NCBI GenBank assembly: GCA_940671915.1 | Contig: CALNVZ010003434.1 | Location: forward strand, 3,870,512 to 3,934,511 | Source of the DNA: Paracentrotus lividus | Taxonomy: Eukaryota > Echinodermata > Echinoidea > Camarodonta > Echinidae | DNA length: 64,000 nt | Direction: 5' to 3' | In this document: piece after piece, positions 34,192-45,389 of the stretch | How the letters are laid out: each line of letters opens with the position of its first letter | Position numbering within the stretch: position 1 is the stretch's first letter | Program-made: the position numbers and the translations under genes | The notes under the pieces: generated by a model | Databases searched by the model: none | What the model saw: the letters and a program-made list of their open reading frames with translations, nothing else | Told to the model about the DNA's origin: nothing

Positions 34192-34799
34192 TTAATGACA
34201 TTGCATAAAGAGTTACAATAAAAGTAACTTTGCCACCAATGGTAACTTCCATTGTCACGTTGATCAACATTAAATCGAAAAGCAGTATATATCATGAAAG
34301 TAACTACAATATCAAGTTTTATGATGCGATTAGTCTATTTCACCCCTGTTCTTGGAAATCATTAGCTATCATCCCACATCAATTTTTGTTGTACTTCTTA
34401 AAATAATCCATTTTTCCTTCTCTTTTTTCCAAGTATTATGGTGTTATAGCAAATTTGTATTATAAAAAGCAGTTTAAAATGTATTTAAGTGTTCATGTAA
34501 TGCCCAATACAAAATTATGTTTGTTCAAATGGTGACATTTTTAATGTTATATAGTGCTTCCCTTTAGGCTTATGATAGCAATGCACCTTTCATTTATTAA
34601 ATCAAGCACATGGGCATGTAGATTGTGTCATGAATAACCTCATCATAAGGTGTTTGCATTCATATTGGACCACAATAGCCCTCTCATATCCTCTCATACA
34701 GAGATACTAGCCAAACCACAGAGAAGATCATATTAATATATCATCTCAAGTGCTAAGAATAAACCACTCATTTGTGGTAAAGTTTTATTAGCTTGTTGT
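34192..34799. other. Noncoding stretch, nothing recognised
   Basis: No feature supported. Confidence 0.4.
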
Positions 34800-35090
34800 T
34801 TTCACAAGAACCTTCAATGGGAAATGTCATAGAATCGATACCAGTTACCGAACATGGCTCAAGTATGACAAATGTTGAATGAAGTCCTGCGAAAGGATAT
34901 ATTTTTGTAGCTGGGTATTGAACTGTGAACCTTGTGATTGTCAAGTCTGTCACTTGCCCACTAGACCACAAAACTTCTACTAATGGTGACATAACATTTG
35001 CTCCTGCAACAATTGCTCCCGGTATAGATGTAGATTTATGGTTCGGGTTGCAATAGGGTTTCATGTTAGGTTTAGGGTATATTTAATGGA
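34800..35090 (-). mobile_element. tRNA-derived SINE or tRNA pseudogene remnant (minus strand)
   Basis: On the minus strand, TGGTCTAGTGGG (from about 34968 down) fits the polymerase III A-box consensus exactly. AGTTCAATACCC about 35 bases later fits the B box with one change. The plus-strand right part (TTGCAATAGGGTTTCATGTT, AGGTTTAGGGT) recurs at 54588-54620, which points to a dispersed repeat rather than a functional tRNA. The acceptor stem was not reconstructed. Confidence 0.55.
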
Positions 35091-36041
35091 ATTGTTAGGC
35101 AACTGTAAATAAGTATCCCATCTAACAAAATTTAAACTCCCCTCTTTATGGTATCATGCATGCCCTGCTCTCTGACCCTGATTATTTTGTCTTGACATGT
35201 CTATTCTACGCCTAATAGAAACAACGAGCTCTACGATTGGGCAATTTGCCACAGGAAGAACTGATTGGTCTAATTTGCTCACAATAATGTTGAAGCTGCT
35301 ACGTAGGTCTTATAAAAGAGAGCGTCTGGCTTTTCAATTTACATGATACAGAAAATGCACCTACATGTAGGCTAATATCGGTTGTTGCATACTTCTTGAT
35401 TGTAAAGATTGCTTGAATAAAGATCATTCTTAACAAGTTGATATCTACTGTAGACATGTTACATTTGTGTGTTATAGTCATGAATGAAATACTTCTTTAT
35501 CCCTTATTTTATTTATAAAGAACGGAAGGAAGGCTACTTTAGTTCAAATGGTTATGATAACTACTTTACAGAGTTGCATGCACAGCAATGACAGCTGTGG
35601 AATTCATTCAGTGTAATTTGTAATACATATATTATCCAAACATATTTCTGGTTTGTGTTATGAACCAAACAAGCTTTGCAAATCTTTAAACTCTTTGGTC
35701 TGAGAAGATTGCATGAAAAATCTGGGAGAGTCTAAAGTTATTTACTCTGCTGTATATGACTGGGATGGGTTGCTTTGCCCTTTTCAATTTTATTTTTATT
35801 GTTGAAAGCAGCACTTTAGTATAGAATTCTTATTAGGTGAGGGAGATAAGCTGGTCTAGATTTAGGGTTTGAGGACCTCTTTTTGTCCTACATAGTAAAG
35901 CATTTTAAATGGGTTAAACTCATTATATTAGTCCCATGACGGTAGGTGATACTTCAAACCTAATTTTCCTCTTTCTCTTTGTTTTTTTTTCTTCTTGTCT
36001 ATACATCTCAGCCCCATCTTTGCCAATGCTCTTTTTGTTCA

Positions 36042-36050
<9 letters not shown>
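35091..36050. other. Noncoding stretch, nothing recognised
   Basis: No feature supported. Confidence 0.4.
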
Positions 36051-36052
<2 letters not shown>

Positions 36053-36094
<42 letters not shown>

Positions 36095-36120
36095 CTGTAC
36101 TTTCCTCTCTCTCTCTCTCT
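36053..36120. repeat. (CT)n microsatellite
   Basis: About 20 uninterrupted CT dinucleotides, a short break, then more. They give open frames of Ser-Leu or Arg-Glu repeats that are not genes. Confidence 0.9.
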
Positions 36121-36154
36121 TATTTTTGAAATATTCAATGAAAATGAAAATGCT

Positions 36155-36381
36155 CAAATTTTATTGTCCGAAACGAATATTCTTTTTGCCCCTTTTCTCG
36201 TGGGCTCGGCAGCCGCTGAGCAACGCGTGAAGGGCGTTGCTCTATCCCCTTCGTGTTGAACGGCCAAACAGGGTAGCAGTAACTACCATTTGTAGCGTCT
36301 TTGGTATGATGCCGCCAGGGATCGAAGCCATGACCTCCCGATTATGAGGCGGACGCTCTATTTACTGAGCCAACACATCGG
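36155..36381 (-). mobile_element. tRNA-derived SINE (minus strand)
   Basis: Reading the minus strand from about 36380: TGGCTCAGTAAATAGAG resembles an A box, then CGGGAGGTCATGGCTTCGAT and CCC resemble a B box. The body follows with GGTAGTTACTGCTACCCTGT, AAGGGGATAGAGCAACG, GCTCAGCGGCTGCCG, AAAGGGGCAAAAAGAAT and GACAATAAAATTTTGAGC. The body matches 44460-44636 on the plus strand. This is the more complete tRNA head of the two copies. Confidence 0.75.
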
Positions 36382-37867
36382 GGGGTTGGGGGTTGTTAAT
36401 GGTGCCAAATAATGTAAATGCAATTTCTTTTTTATATCGCCTGCATTGATATCATTGATATTTCATACTTTATCACTATTCTTTTTAATATTTTGATAAT
36501 TGAAATGATCTGTTCATCTCTTCTATATCTGACAATCGAGATGTCCCCTCACTCTTTTCTCTCTGTCTCAATTACAGTGTGTTCCATCTAATATTGATTT
36601 TCATGCATCGATTGATTCATTGAAGAGGCTTTTTATGCAAATCCCTGTTTTCTTTCTTTCTATTTCAATTACATATGTACGGTGTGTTCCCTCCAATATT
36701 GATTATCATGCATCGATTGTTTCATTCAAAAACAATTTTTTTTTTTTTTTTTTAATACAAATCTGTGTACTGATAAAAGTTCTTTGTCCTTGCTTGGTTT
36801 AAAGGTACACTTCACATTTTGATTTAAAAAATTGTGACTGGAATGTTATACGAGTGATAACAATGGCTTGGAATTAAAGTGAATTTACTCCTGGTTATGA
36901 TCATTTTGTAAAGAATGTGTTTCATTTATACATGCTTTTTCTAAAATTTGAAACAGGGTTTGCCTTTTCTTGCGGATTTAGACTAGTTGCATTTCCACTT
37001 ATACTCGATTGTATTTCAATGACTGGAAGTGTGATTTTAAGTTTACTTATTGTATATATTTTCTTCTTTTTTTTCTTATCCTATTGGCAGGTTGGCTTAC
37101 TCTACATGATGTATTATTGGTGTCAGAGCTGAAGTACTCAATTTGAAAACCAGCACAGTTCAAATTGGTATTAATCTAAAAGGTAAAATCTATATGAAAG
37201 TCGATGATGTTTTAGAGTAGAAGTAATTTGTTTTTCATTGTTCTGATCATTTATAGAGATACAATTTTCTTTCATTCTCTTTTTTTTTTCAGAACAAACA
37301 GTACTGTTTAGTATCCCTCACTGAAAGGGAAATTTGTAATTAATGAAACAGGAACACTCATATAGATGAAACTATTTGTATTTTAATGTGTTTTGATCTA
37401 AATGTATGCAAATGAAAACATGTGTGGCACATGTATAGTTGCCTATTTTTTATCAACGTATTTCATAAGTTACATTCCGATATTACTCTCTGCTACTAGA
37501 ATTGGAGCACATCTTTAACACATATCTTCTTGGTGCATTTTGAGTTTGTTTTACCCTTTAATGCTACTAATGCATTACCACCATGTGACATGTGATGTGT
37601 TGCAGCCATGTCTGAGTGATATGCACAGATTGCTCCCAAAGTACTAAAGTCACTAGGTTGATTAATTGTTTCTTCTGGGTAGATTGCTTCTTTACGGATC
37701 CATTCACACCAGCTTTACATGTTCACTTAACAGCTCTAGATTATAGCCACAGTTACAACGGCCAATGCAGACGGGTCTCAGATCAAATAATGAATTACAC
37801 TGGAATGACCAACGTTTTCCAGTTTGAACTTTGTTGCGAGTTGGTTTTGAGTTGTTCTGGAGTCTGA
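36382..37867. other. Noncoding stretch, nothing recognised
   Basis: TTTCATTCATGCATCGATTG-like text is duplicated near 36600 and 36705. Otherwise nothing. Confidence 0.35.
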
Positions 37868-38037
37868 GGCTGTTTCAGCAAGTCGTTTGTGAAGATACTA
37901 ATGACTAACGACTAGAACAAGTTCTTGGATGCTATACAAAATGTACTAATCACATTCTCAATCATTTAGCACAAGAACTGATCACCCGTTATTTGTGAAG
38001 TCATTAGTAACTTTACGAATGACTTGGTGAAAAACCA
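37868..38037. mobile_element. Small MITE-like inverted repeat
   Basis: GTTTCAGCAAGTCGTTTGTG with AAGATACTAATGACT at the left pairs with AGTCATTAGTAACTTTACG and AATGACTTGGTGAAAAAC at the right. About 170 bases with no coding content. No target duplication is visible. Confidence 0.55.
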
Positions 38038-39915
38038 CCCATATATAACTAAGATTTTTTTAATTTGGTTTAGACATCATACAAATAGTTTCTTGGCTGC
38101 TTAAAGCCACAAGCAAATGGGGAGGGGAAGATGTGGTTTCTAAATGATACTGATTAATTCCTCTTAGTAGCACGATTGAGTGCACTGGAGTTAAATATGA
38201 ACATTAAGTATCATGTCCAATGGCATTCAACATAGAAATTTTGAACTCTTGGGTCATACAACCATCTTGCAATCTACATGTATATATCAGCTAATGATAC
38301 AAGAAACTGCAATATCAGTACTAGGTTGGGGAAAGAAGAGCAGCAAAAAGAATAACTCTTCCAGAAGTAATAGATACATGCTCGTCTTTTGGGGTCCAAA
38401 TGCACAAACTAAAACCTTTTAGTCGGATGCCAAAGCAGTAATGGACCTTAACAAAAGTGAGAATGAAAGAACAATTGTTACTCAGCAATTTTTTTTTCTT
38501 CAATATTTTCTTTTCATGGGGCAGATTGCAGTAATGCATTGAAATAAGATGGAAAGTATGTTGCTCCAGTTTTGTTAGGCGTAATGATGGCCCAGCTCTT
38601 AAAGTTCAGGCTCAAGGCCTTTATCTTTCTGGCATCCGCCAAGTTGATTAAGCCTCGGTCAAAAATCGTATCAGTAACAGTTCTACTTGGTGAGGGTGAT
38701 GAGAAGAAAGACGTTAGATTTGTGTTAAAGTATATGGATAACGCCGTACTGGCTCTCTACAGGTGGAATATTGGAGCCTGAGTTGCTAATGGTATCTGGC
38801 AGCCATGAAGTCACTAGTTTGATGTATGCCTTCAAGAATGTTTGCTACAGGCAATTTGTATCATTATGCTTCATAAGAGAGATGGATGCTGAAATCAAGG
38901 TGTTCTTGTTTTCACATACAGGTATGCCAAGCTGAACCTTTGAGAGTGAAATGAGAGATTGTAGGCATTGTCACACATTAGCATTTACAGCCAACTTAAG
39001 CTGAACATTCTCCAAAGTTAGGGTTTAAGTAAAGTTCGCTTGGACCACCTGCATGAACTGAAGTTCCTTGTTTTTAGGAAATAATTTACAAAAAAATGTT
39101 TGACAGACATTGTGTAAGTTTAATTTTAAATATTGCCTGTTCATGACAGAGATATGCTGGGGTCAATTTTTTAATTTTTTCAAAAATCAATCCTAACAAA
39201 ACCATGAACGTAACCACCAACTAACGTATGCAGCATTTTTCAAACATATCCCAAACGCATGACAATGTTTGTTAAATGTTAACTAAAACCATGGCAATCA
39301 ATGTTAGCAGCCTAGGCAAACGTATACCCATACCTGTAAGACCATTCTGCATATGTTGGCTTCAAACTCTATTGCGCTTAAAGATCCAACAAACTCTGCA
39401 TTACGACATGTTAATGATCATGCCATGCGACATACATGAACAGTGACAAGCCTTGAAAGGCATAGCTCGAGGAGCTGGTGCTAAAATGAATTATGTTTGT
39501 CCAGATGTACCATTAAGGGCTTTTTGCCGTGGACATATCAACCTGATTGAGTCTATCTGTCAGACAATGTTGACTTTCCCTTGTGGGAATGGGAGCATGT
39601 GTAAAGAAATTATGCCATTCATGATGCGGAAGCACGTCCATTTGGTATGCCGAGTTCAATATTAATCAGTCACAAGCAATCACTTTGAATGTGAAATCAA
39701 ACAAAATGTCATTCATGATTATTTGTGAAACATCAATTAGGGGAGACGAATAGGGATATACCTGTACCCATAACCACCTGTCACCTGTTTAGAAAGGCCA
39801 CCTGCTCATAAAGACTGCATTGTATAATTACCTTTGATTGTGTTTTCATAGTGATACTCTTACCAATGCAACTTCTATTCCAAAACAACCACAACTGCTT
39901 ATAACAATAATTATA
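38038..39915. other. Noncoding or unassigned stretch
   Basis: Small plus-strand open frames at 38572-38781 and 39453-39665 lack any domain I recognise, and no splice context is evident. Confidence 0.3.
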
Positions 39916-40045
39916 TTTTTATGCCTCCGTGACAAAGTCTCGCCGGAGGCATTATCTTTTCGGGGTGTTCCGTATGTACGTCTGTCCGTCCTTCCCACTT
40001 TCGTTCTCACAATAACTTAATAACCGTTTGACGGATCCTCTTCAT
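39916..40045. repeat. Dispersed repeat fragment with ATGCCTCCG hairpin
   Basis: ATGCCTCCG (39921) and CGGAGGCAT (39944) form a short hairpin, followed by GTCTGTCCGTCC and AACTTAATAACCGTTTGACG. I recall similar text as a repeat in marine invertebrate genomes, but have not compared it. The extent is uncertain. Confidence 0.4.
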
Positions 40046-41136
40046 TCTTGTTTACATGTATAATGTGCTTCTCCCATAAGGCTTGAAGCGCTTTTCAGTA
40101 TAAAAGACAGCTCATACGATGTAACAACTTTATGTTTTCCTACATTGTACAAGTTAACATACAAAGAAAAGGATCACTCTCATATTGCTTGAAATTTAGA
40201 GATAAACAAAACGAAATATATTTTTATTGCAAATTAAAAATGCATTCTAGAAATGTACATTAAAAAAAAAACATTCTACTATATTTCCGTGGAATATCCA
40301 CTATTTCCAAATGGTCATTCTCTTGAATTACAAAATTGAAGGGTCATCAATATACAACTGATATTATTATTTTGAAGTAGACTGCTCTAGCCATCACTGA
40401 CATTCATCAAAACCAGCCTTTTGACCAGTTGCTTTCTTCAGAAACACTTGATATAGCTGCAGGAGATAAATTTACCCATTTTGAGTTTAACTTGGAACAG
40501 GTGAAAGAATATAAGTGTTGACTCAACGCACAGTCTAGCATTATTTTGTAGAGCTTGAATACGCTTTAAATCTAATTATAAACACGTCTTTAAGCATATG
40601 CCTTTTCTTTTTGATAGAATAACATTGTATCTGCCAAAGTCTGAATGCTCTGACCACCCCCCCCCCCCCCCCCCTCATACTTGCTTTTAGATTCATCTGT
40701 TGTTTGTTTTTGTTTCTTGTAGCTATATCTGCCTTGAAAATGTCTTTTGACCAACAAAAATTTTAGCCCTCTAACATATTGTGATCTCAATAACCTCATT
40801 TGAGTGCAGCTCATAGATCATTATTAGTGTTCAGAAAATTATTAGGATTCAGATTTGCAACTTTTAGGGACCCTAGTTGTCCCTGATTATACATGTGCTC
40901 TAAACCAGGTTTCCGAGATTCTGGTCACTGGCTTTATAATGATGCCATGATGCGTCCTCCATCCAATAAATAATTTGGAGAACACCAAATCTCCCATTTT
41001 TATCTCTTTGGTCCTATATGTAAGCTTGAAAAAGTTGCTTGCTCAGAAATATATAGTTAGACAACCAAACTGTCCAAGAACTTCCCATTCACAGCAATAT
41101 AAGTTTTTGTGTCATCCGGCGCCATTCACACTGGTG
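40046..41136. other. Noncoding stretch, nothing recognised
   Basis: A poly-C run lies at about 40656-40674. No gene seen. Confidence 0.4.
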
Positions 41137-41560
41137 CAGACATGCCAAGTTAAAAAAAAAAGTTTGCGTGAGATCATTCACATCGTATTTGAAAGTGGTG
41201 TGCACGCGGCGCGCGTTACCACATGTGCGCGCGCGCAGTAGTAATTTGTACACAAAAGAGGTGCGCGTGCAGTAGTAATTTGTACACAAAAGAGGCGCGC
41301 GCTCACGCTACACACTTTTCACGTAGTAAGCTATCTTGCATATAACGAACGCCTGCTTGAAAACATCGCACTTGCAATTGATGCGCGACAAAATTGCCGA
41401 TATTTAGGGTTTTGAGACTCCAAAATGGTAAAAAGAAATCGATAATAATGCTACTTTTTCTCATTTTGCATGAGAAATGGGGTGTTCTGTGTGAGATTGT
41501 GAGACGGACCCGAAATGCGTGATTCTCACGCAAGATGCGTGAGACTTGGCATGTATGCTG
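41137..41560. mobile_element. TIR element with ACATGCCAAGT ends
   Basis: ACATGCCAAGT at the left and ACTTGGCATGT at the right are perfect inverted repeats. Next to them are TTGCGTGAGA and its inverse TCTCACGCAAG. The interior holds a CpG-rich direct duplication of GTGCGCGTGCAGTAGTAATT with TGTACACAAAAGAGG (about 41230-41296), unusual for this AT-rich window. It is non-coding. Confidence 0.6.
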
Positions 41561-42739
41561 GTGTGACTTGGACGTCAGTGTTTCTTACCGCTCAAGCACC
41601 CCCCAAATTTGTGTGTTGACTCGCTGAAAATTATTGCTCTGGCCTCGTTATTATGTCGTATATCATCATAGAATGCGACAAGTAATGTCCTTTTAGATGG
41701 CTAACCATCTACAGGCACTGTGTCTAACCATGTTGTGCTTGAGCAAATTTTGATTGCAAACTGTAAAACGTCTCCCCAAAACTTTATTGATTTTGTTGAT
41801 TTGGGGACAGAAACTTTGCAAGGGGGCGATATAGATTTTGCTTCAATTTCACGCAAATCAAATTGAGATGTCGGCTATTGTTGCCTGTTGAACATTGCCT
41901 GCGGTTTTGTCGGGAAGTGCTCTGGGGTGGTTAGAACAACTGCTTGTTTTTTGTCGGTTCTCTTCTTTTTTTTCTTTTCTTTTCTTTTTTTTTGTTGCTA
42001 TAATGAATCTGTTTTTTCTCCCCATGTTCAGCATCAATGTGCATTTTCTGTGGTTGCTTTGAGGTTTCTTGTTTCATGGTATATGATTCTTGACTTTAAT
42101 GTTCCTGACTGTAATGGGGATTTTCCCCCTTCTCCTGAAAGAAACTAATTAGTTTCAAAATGCTTCTCACATCTTCTTTTTGTCTCTCTTGTTATCTGCA
42201 ATTATATGATCTCTTCTCTTCTCCTTTCCGTTGTTTTTTTTTCTGTTCCTTCTTTAATTCAGTTAATATTTACTTTTTTATGATTATTCAATGACTTTCT
42301 ATTTGGTTTAAGATATTTGTCAAGCATAACGTCATAAATGCCATAATATATTAAAAAAAATATTCATTTATATCCTTTTTCCTTAGTGGTAATAATGTTT
42401 GACTATGATAGTTTTATTATCATGGCCGGAACTCAATATTATCTTTATCTTTTTTTCTTTGTTAGCAGATTTTAACTGTTCATTGCGAGTCTGACATTTA
42501 GAGTTTTGCTTGAAGAATTGTTTCCGCTATAAAAGATTCCATGGGGAAAATAAAGTATCAAGCATTAATAAGGGAAAGCATTAATGATATGAGCCACCAT
42601 AGATACGATTGCAGTAGATTAATGTCTTGTCAAATACAGCATTGTATTGTTTGAATGTACGGGCAGAAAATATTGATAGAATCTATTTTAAAAATTGGCA
42701 AGCTTACATGTTGACTGCTGCATGGTGCTAATTGCACAG
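41561..42739. other. Noncoding stretch, nothing recognised
   Basis: T-rich patches only. Confidence 0.4.
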
Positions 42740-43150
42740 TACAGGCAATGCTCTACACTAACATTTGTTTAGTAGTTGCCCTACAGGGCAACCAAATGTT
42801 TGATTTTGATCCAAAATGGTTGCCCGAATGAAAAATCTGGTTGCCCTGTGAAGAAATAAAATCCAACGGCAACATTGAAGTTTTTATTTTTATGTCAAAA
42901 ATTTTGCATAGAATGTGATTTACATGTACAACCTATTTTTGTAATGTAACCTACTTTAAAGGGGCTGAAAATGATGTGGCAAATACATAATACACATTTA
43001 ATTTTGTCATGAAGGCCCTAACATTGGTCTAGCAAAAAAAAAGTAGTTGCCCAATTTGGGCAACTACTTCGATCCTTTCTTCCAAATTTGGTTGCCTTAG
43101 GGTAAAATCTGGTTGCCCCGAGCAACGGGGCAGATGCTAATATGCTGGTA
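42740..43150. mobile_element. Probable element with GTTGCCC/GGGCAAC hairpins
   Basis: GTTGCCCTACAGGGCAAC near 42775, GTAGTTGCCCAATTTGGGCA with ACTAC near 43042, and GTTGCCCCGAGCAACGGGGC near 43112 form local hairpins at both ends of an AT-rich body. The architecture parallels 18405-19105. Outer termini are unclear. Confidence 0.45.
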
Positions 43151-44394
43151 CAGGAATAACCAGCGCGGCGCTGACTATTCAAAACAGACAATAGCATGAG
43201 CCACATTTCTACGAGCATGAGCAATTAATGTTACTTGGTCCACAGCCAAGTGGTTAAATAGTTATATTATTATGGTTTCCTTGTTGCTATTGGAGAGCTT
43301 AGAATCAATAGCAGAAAAATGGGAGGATTAAACTCTTTATGCCTGCTTTTGTGTACACTCATACATTTCAAACCCTCCTTGCTTATTACAGAAAGCAATC
43401 AACATAAATAAGGGTTGCATTTCAATAATTGTGACATGTACATGTAGATGGATACGTCTGCTTGGTAACAATACCTGTATTTCTATTTCTGGGAGACATT
43501 TACCCATAGGATGAATATTCTAATCAAATTTGGAGAAGCAAATTATCTCTAGTATAGGATTCACAATGAAGAAAAAGAGTTTAGAAAGAGAGATACCTCT
43601 GTCCACGTATCTCTTTAACCTCTCCAAATTGCGATGGAACAGCGGGGGATTTCACATTACCTCTCAAATATCAAAAATTTTGTAACAAATTAGGATGAGT
43701 AGTAACATTTTCAAATGCAGTGAAAGAGCAAAGATTTTAGTGTGTGACTTGCATATAAAAGTTGCCATAAACTATTAATGCACCAAAAGATCTTTCATAT
43801 GCCTGCAAAATAACAAAGTCATTTGCTATGATAAAGATGTTTCTATACCAGGCACATATCAAGGAGGTAAGCACACTCCCAATTTGCCTGGAGGAAGATC
43901 ACTCTTCAACCATCTGTTTGATCTATCAAGAAAGGAACGGATACCGGTCTTCCCATAACGAGTGCGTGAATGACAGGAGCGTGCCCAGCTAAGTTACCGG
44001 GTAGAGTCGGTATTAATTCAATTACCAGTTTGCGTTTGTTTGCAAATGTGCAAGTTTCATGTGGGGGGAAAAACATCCTGGAGCTATATGGATATGTGTC
44101 TTTAACCCCTTGAATGCCGAGTTACCTTTACAGATCAATGGTTACTGTCTCAGCATTTATATCCCAAACAAAATGTTTTGTATAGTTGTGACCAGAATCT
44201 TTGCTGAAATGAAGCAATAGGGCTAGTGATGTATTATATATGTGAAACAGAGTGTACATTGGTGTCGGGTATGCAAATATAAAACCCTTTTACAAATCAT
44301 TGCAATGTAAACCGTAATGTAAACCATGAGGTTCTCAACATGAGACATTAGAATTTCCATATGAACTTTATGAACTTGTTGTCTGCATAATGAC
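43151..44394. other. Noncoding stretch, nothing recognised
   Basis: No feature supported. Positions 43860-44040 have higher sequence complexity but no recognisable motif. Confidence 0.35.
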
Positions 44395-44640
44395 ACTCAC
44401 TCGGTTATTCCAAGCGTAACTGGGAGGTCGTGGGTTCGATCCATGGCAGTGTCATGCTAAAAGATGTTAAAAAATGGTAGTTGCTGCTACCCTGTTTGAT
44501 GTTCAACAAGAAGGGGATAGAGCAACGTCCATCTGGCGCTGCTCAGCGGCTGCCGGGCCCATGAAAAAAGGGGCAAAAAGAATTTCTGTTTAAATTACTT
44601 TTGTTTCAGACAATAAAATTTTGAGCGTTTTCATAGCTTC
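44395..44640 (+). mobile_element. tRNA-derived SINE (plus strand)
   Basis: GGGAGGTCGTGGGTTCGATC with CATGG matches a polymerase III B box. The A-box region is degraded. The body (GGTAGTTGCTGCTACCCTGT, AAGGGGATAGAGCAACG, CAGCGGCTGCCGGGCCCATG, GACAATAAAATTTTGAGC) matches the minus-strand copy at 36155-36381 across about 180 bases. These two share one 3' body, which differs from the SINE at 25041. Confidence 0.75.
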
Positions 44641-44800
44641 TCTATTAGGTCTGTGATTCACAAACTTTCTTTTAGGTGAGTTATTAAAGTCCCAGACCGG
44701 ACTGAGAAATGAAAACCAAAATTACATATAAAACGCAAGCTAATATTTCTTCATAATACAACAATTCCCAATTTAAGCATTTTTATCTTCCATCTAGAAA

Positions 44801-45180
44801 GTATTTCATTAAAAAGGTGACCGAACCTCAACCAGGCCATCCCTCCCGAGTACTTGAAAAAGTACCCCTATTATAGTGGCGCTGCTGATGACGTCAAAGA
44901 AGTTTAAGGGAATGCTACTGCCAGGCATGATTGGGTTTCGCCTTTAGAAAACACGTTTGTATTGCTATGTCAGAACAATAGACCCCATGTGTGCTAGAAT
45001 TCTATTGTTCTGACATAGCAATACAAACGTGTTTTCTAAAGGCGGAACCCAATCGTGCCTGGCAGTAGCATTCCCTTAAACTTCTTTGACGTCATCAACC
45101 GCGCCATTAAAATAGGGGTAACTTTTCGAGTATTTGGGAGGGATGGCCTGGTTGAGGTTCGATCATCTTTTTATGAATAC
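44801..45180. mobile_element. 380-bp foldback element
   Basis: The two ~165-base arms are nearly complementary along their whole length. Left GAACCTCAACCAGGCCATCC pairs with right GGATGGCCTGGTTGAGGTTC. Left AGAAGTTTAAGGGAATGCTA pairs with TAGCATTCCCTTAAACTTCT. Left ATTGCTATGTCAGAACAATA pairs with ATTGTTCTGACATAGCAAT. The loop is about 15-20 bases. GTATT-type bases mark both outer ends. No coding content. Confidence 0.85.
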
Positions 45181-45389
45181 TGTTATGAAAATTTAATTTA
45201 TTTTGTGGGTATTTATGTTATACGCCTACTTTAATAGCTTTCAATCGATGTAAGGTTGTATTTACTCCGTCAACGGTCTTTAAGATTGAAAATCTTGACA
45301 ATTGTTTTAATTCACAATCATCGAATAAAATTGTAGGTTACAGTAACAGGCATTGAATCTGTTTGGAAAGTATATATCAAGACTTGTAC

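Noticed and set aside
34895..34970. Functional tRNA gene on the minus strand
   Set aside because: A and B boxes are present but no acceptor stem was found, and part of the segment is a dispersed repeat; more likely SINE or pseudogene.
35923..36259. Open frames with Ser-Leu or Arg-Glu runs
   Set aside because: Produced by a CT microsatellite followed by a SINE.
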